DNA of 64,000 nt from Azoarcus sp. GTDB lineage: Bacteria > Pseudomonadota > Gammaproteobacteria > Burkholderiales > Rhodocyclaceae. A program made the translations under genes and the position numbers. The stretch lies in NCBI GenBank assembly GCA_030656215.1, contig JAUSOD010000035.1:1-64000 (forward strand), read 5' to 3'. The notes below the pieces were generated by a model. That model saw only the letters and a program-made list of their open reading frames with translations. It had not been told where the DNA came from and did no database searches. Below, in pieces: positions 63,832-64,000 of the stretch (the stretch's first letter is position 1; each line of letters starts with the position of its first letter).

Positions 63832-64000
63832 GCCTATCATCCGGCGGTGCTGCTCCAGCTCTACATCTACGGGTACCGAACCGGATCCAGTCGAGTCGGC
63901 GCCTGGAGTGCGAGGCGCAACGCAACCTGGAGTTGATGTGGTTCATCGAACGTCTGACGCCGGATTTCAAGACCATTGCCAACGTCCGCAAGGACAATCC
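63832..64000 (+). pseudogene. IS1182-like transposase, N-terminal fragment, frameshifted and cut by window edge
   Basis: AYHPAVLLQLYIYGY then, one base out of frame, NRIQSSRRLECEAQRNLELM and WFIERLTPDFKTIANVRKDN. Joined, this is the conserved start of IS1182-family transposases (YHPxxLLKLYIYGYLNRxxSSRxLE). A one-base loss near 63876 breaks it. The usual 50-60 residues ahead are missing. Confidence 0.8.

Noticed and set aside
1-64000. CRISPR arrays and riboswitches
   Set aside because: No regularly spaced direct repeats of CRISPR type were seen, and no leader matched a riboswitch that I can recognise by eye.

Overview
The window looks like chromosome from a GC-rich betaproteobacterium, most likely in the Rhodocyclales (Thauera/Azoarcus/Aromatoleum type). 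This is inferred from gene content (glgB-malQ, minCDE, hpnCDE, selU/selD, tesA/ybbA) and codon style, not from a database search. About two thirds is ordinary housekeeping DNA and one third is accessory DNA in two blocks, each starting at a tRNA-Leu gene.

Layout. 1-8.4 kb: glycogen genes glgB (cut by the window edge) and malQ, the phospholipid gene pgsA, a tRNA cluster Gly-Cys-Gly with its own promoter and terminator, a phosphodiesterase-superfamily protein, a DUF1178 protein and a DnaJ-like protein. 8.5-23.26 kb: an integrated element in the 3' end of tRNA-Leu(UAA). It has a P4-type integrase, AlpA, SSB, a RepA-like helicase with an iteron-like repeat array behind it, and then phage virion-type genes. 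Those include a scaffold-like protein, a small membrane/ejection-type protein, a Bbp16-like cement protein and a 1,884-residue polyvalent protein with an HExxH motif. I find no terminase, portal, major capsid or tail gene. The element therefore reads as a phage satellite rather than a prophage, and it is the most interesting object here. 23.3-50.3 kb: minCDE, a cysteine-less Hsp33, an ArsC-like protein, Tex, a hexose-phosphate mutarotase, a PatZ-like acetyltransferase, a PAS histidine kinase, a methyltransferase, selU and selD, tesA with an overlapping divergent ybbA-like ATPase gene, the squalene genes hpnCDE, a second ABC ATPase with its FtsX-type permease and an AttH-like lipocalin protein, and a GGDEF/degenerate-EAL protein co-transcribed with a periplasmic binding protein.

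50.2-64 kb: a second accessory block starting at tRNA-Leu(UAG). It opens with a frameshifted integrase fragment and an acyl-CoA ligase fragment. Small enzymes with TetR, LysR and AraC regulators follow (YdhR-like, SnoaL-like, MBL-fold, PhzF-like, DsrE-like), interspersed with gene remnants. Next comes a compact two-gene unit: a 204-residue protein with two internal repeats and a 715-residue protein with a TPR-like N-terminus and two deoxyribosyltransferase/TIR-like domains. It resembles a defence or signalling system I do not recognise. A 178-bp inverted-repeat element, a DASS transporter and a frameshifted IS1182-type transposase start close the window.

How the genes fit together: HpnC, HpnD and HpnE convert farnesyl diphosphate to squalene for hopanoids. 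SelD makes selenophosphate that SelU uses to modify tRNA. MinCDE place the division site. The satellite pairs a self-contained integration and replication module with virion-modifying genes, and would need a helper phage for capsid and packaging.
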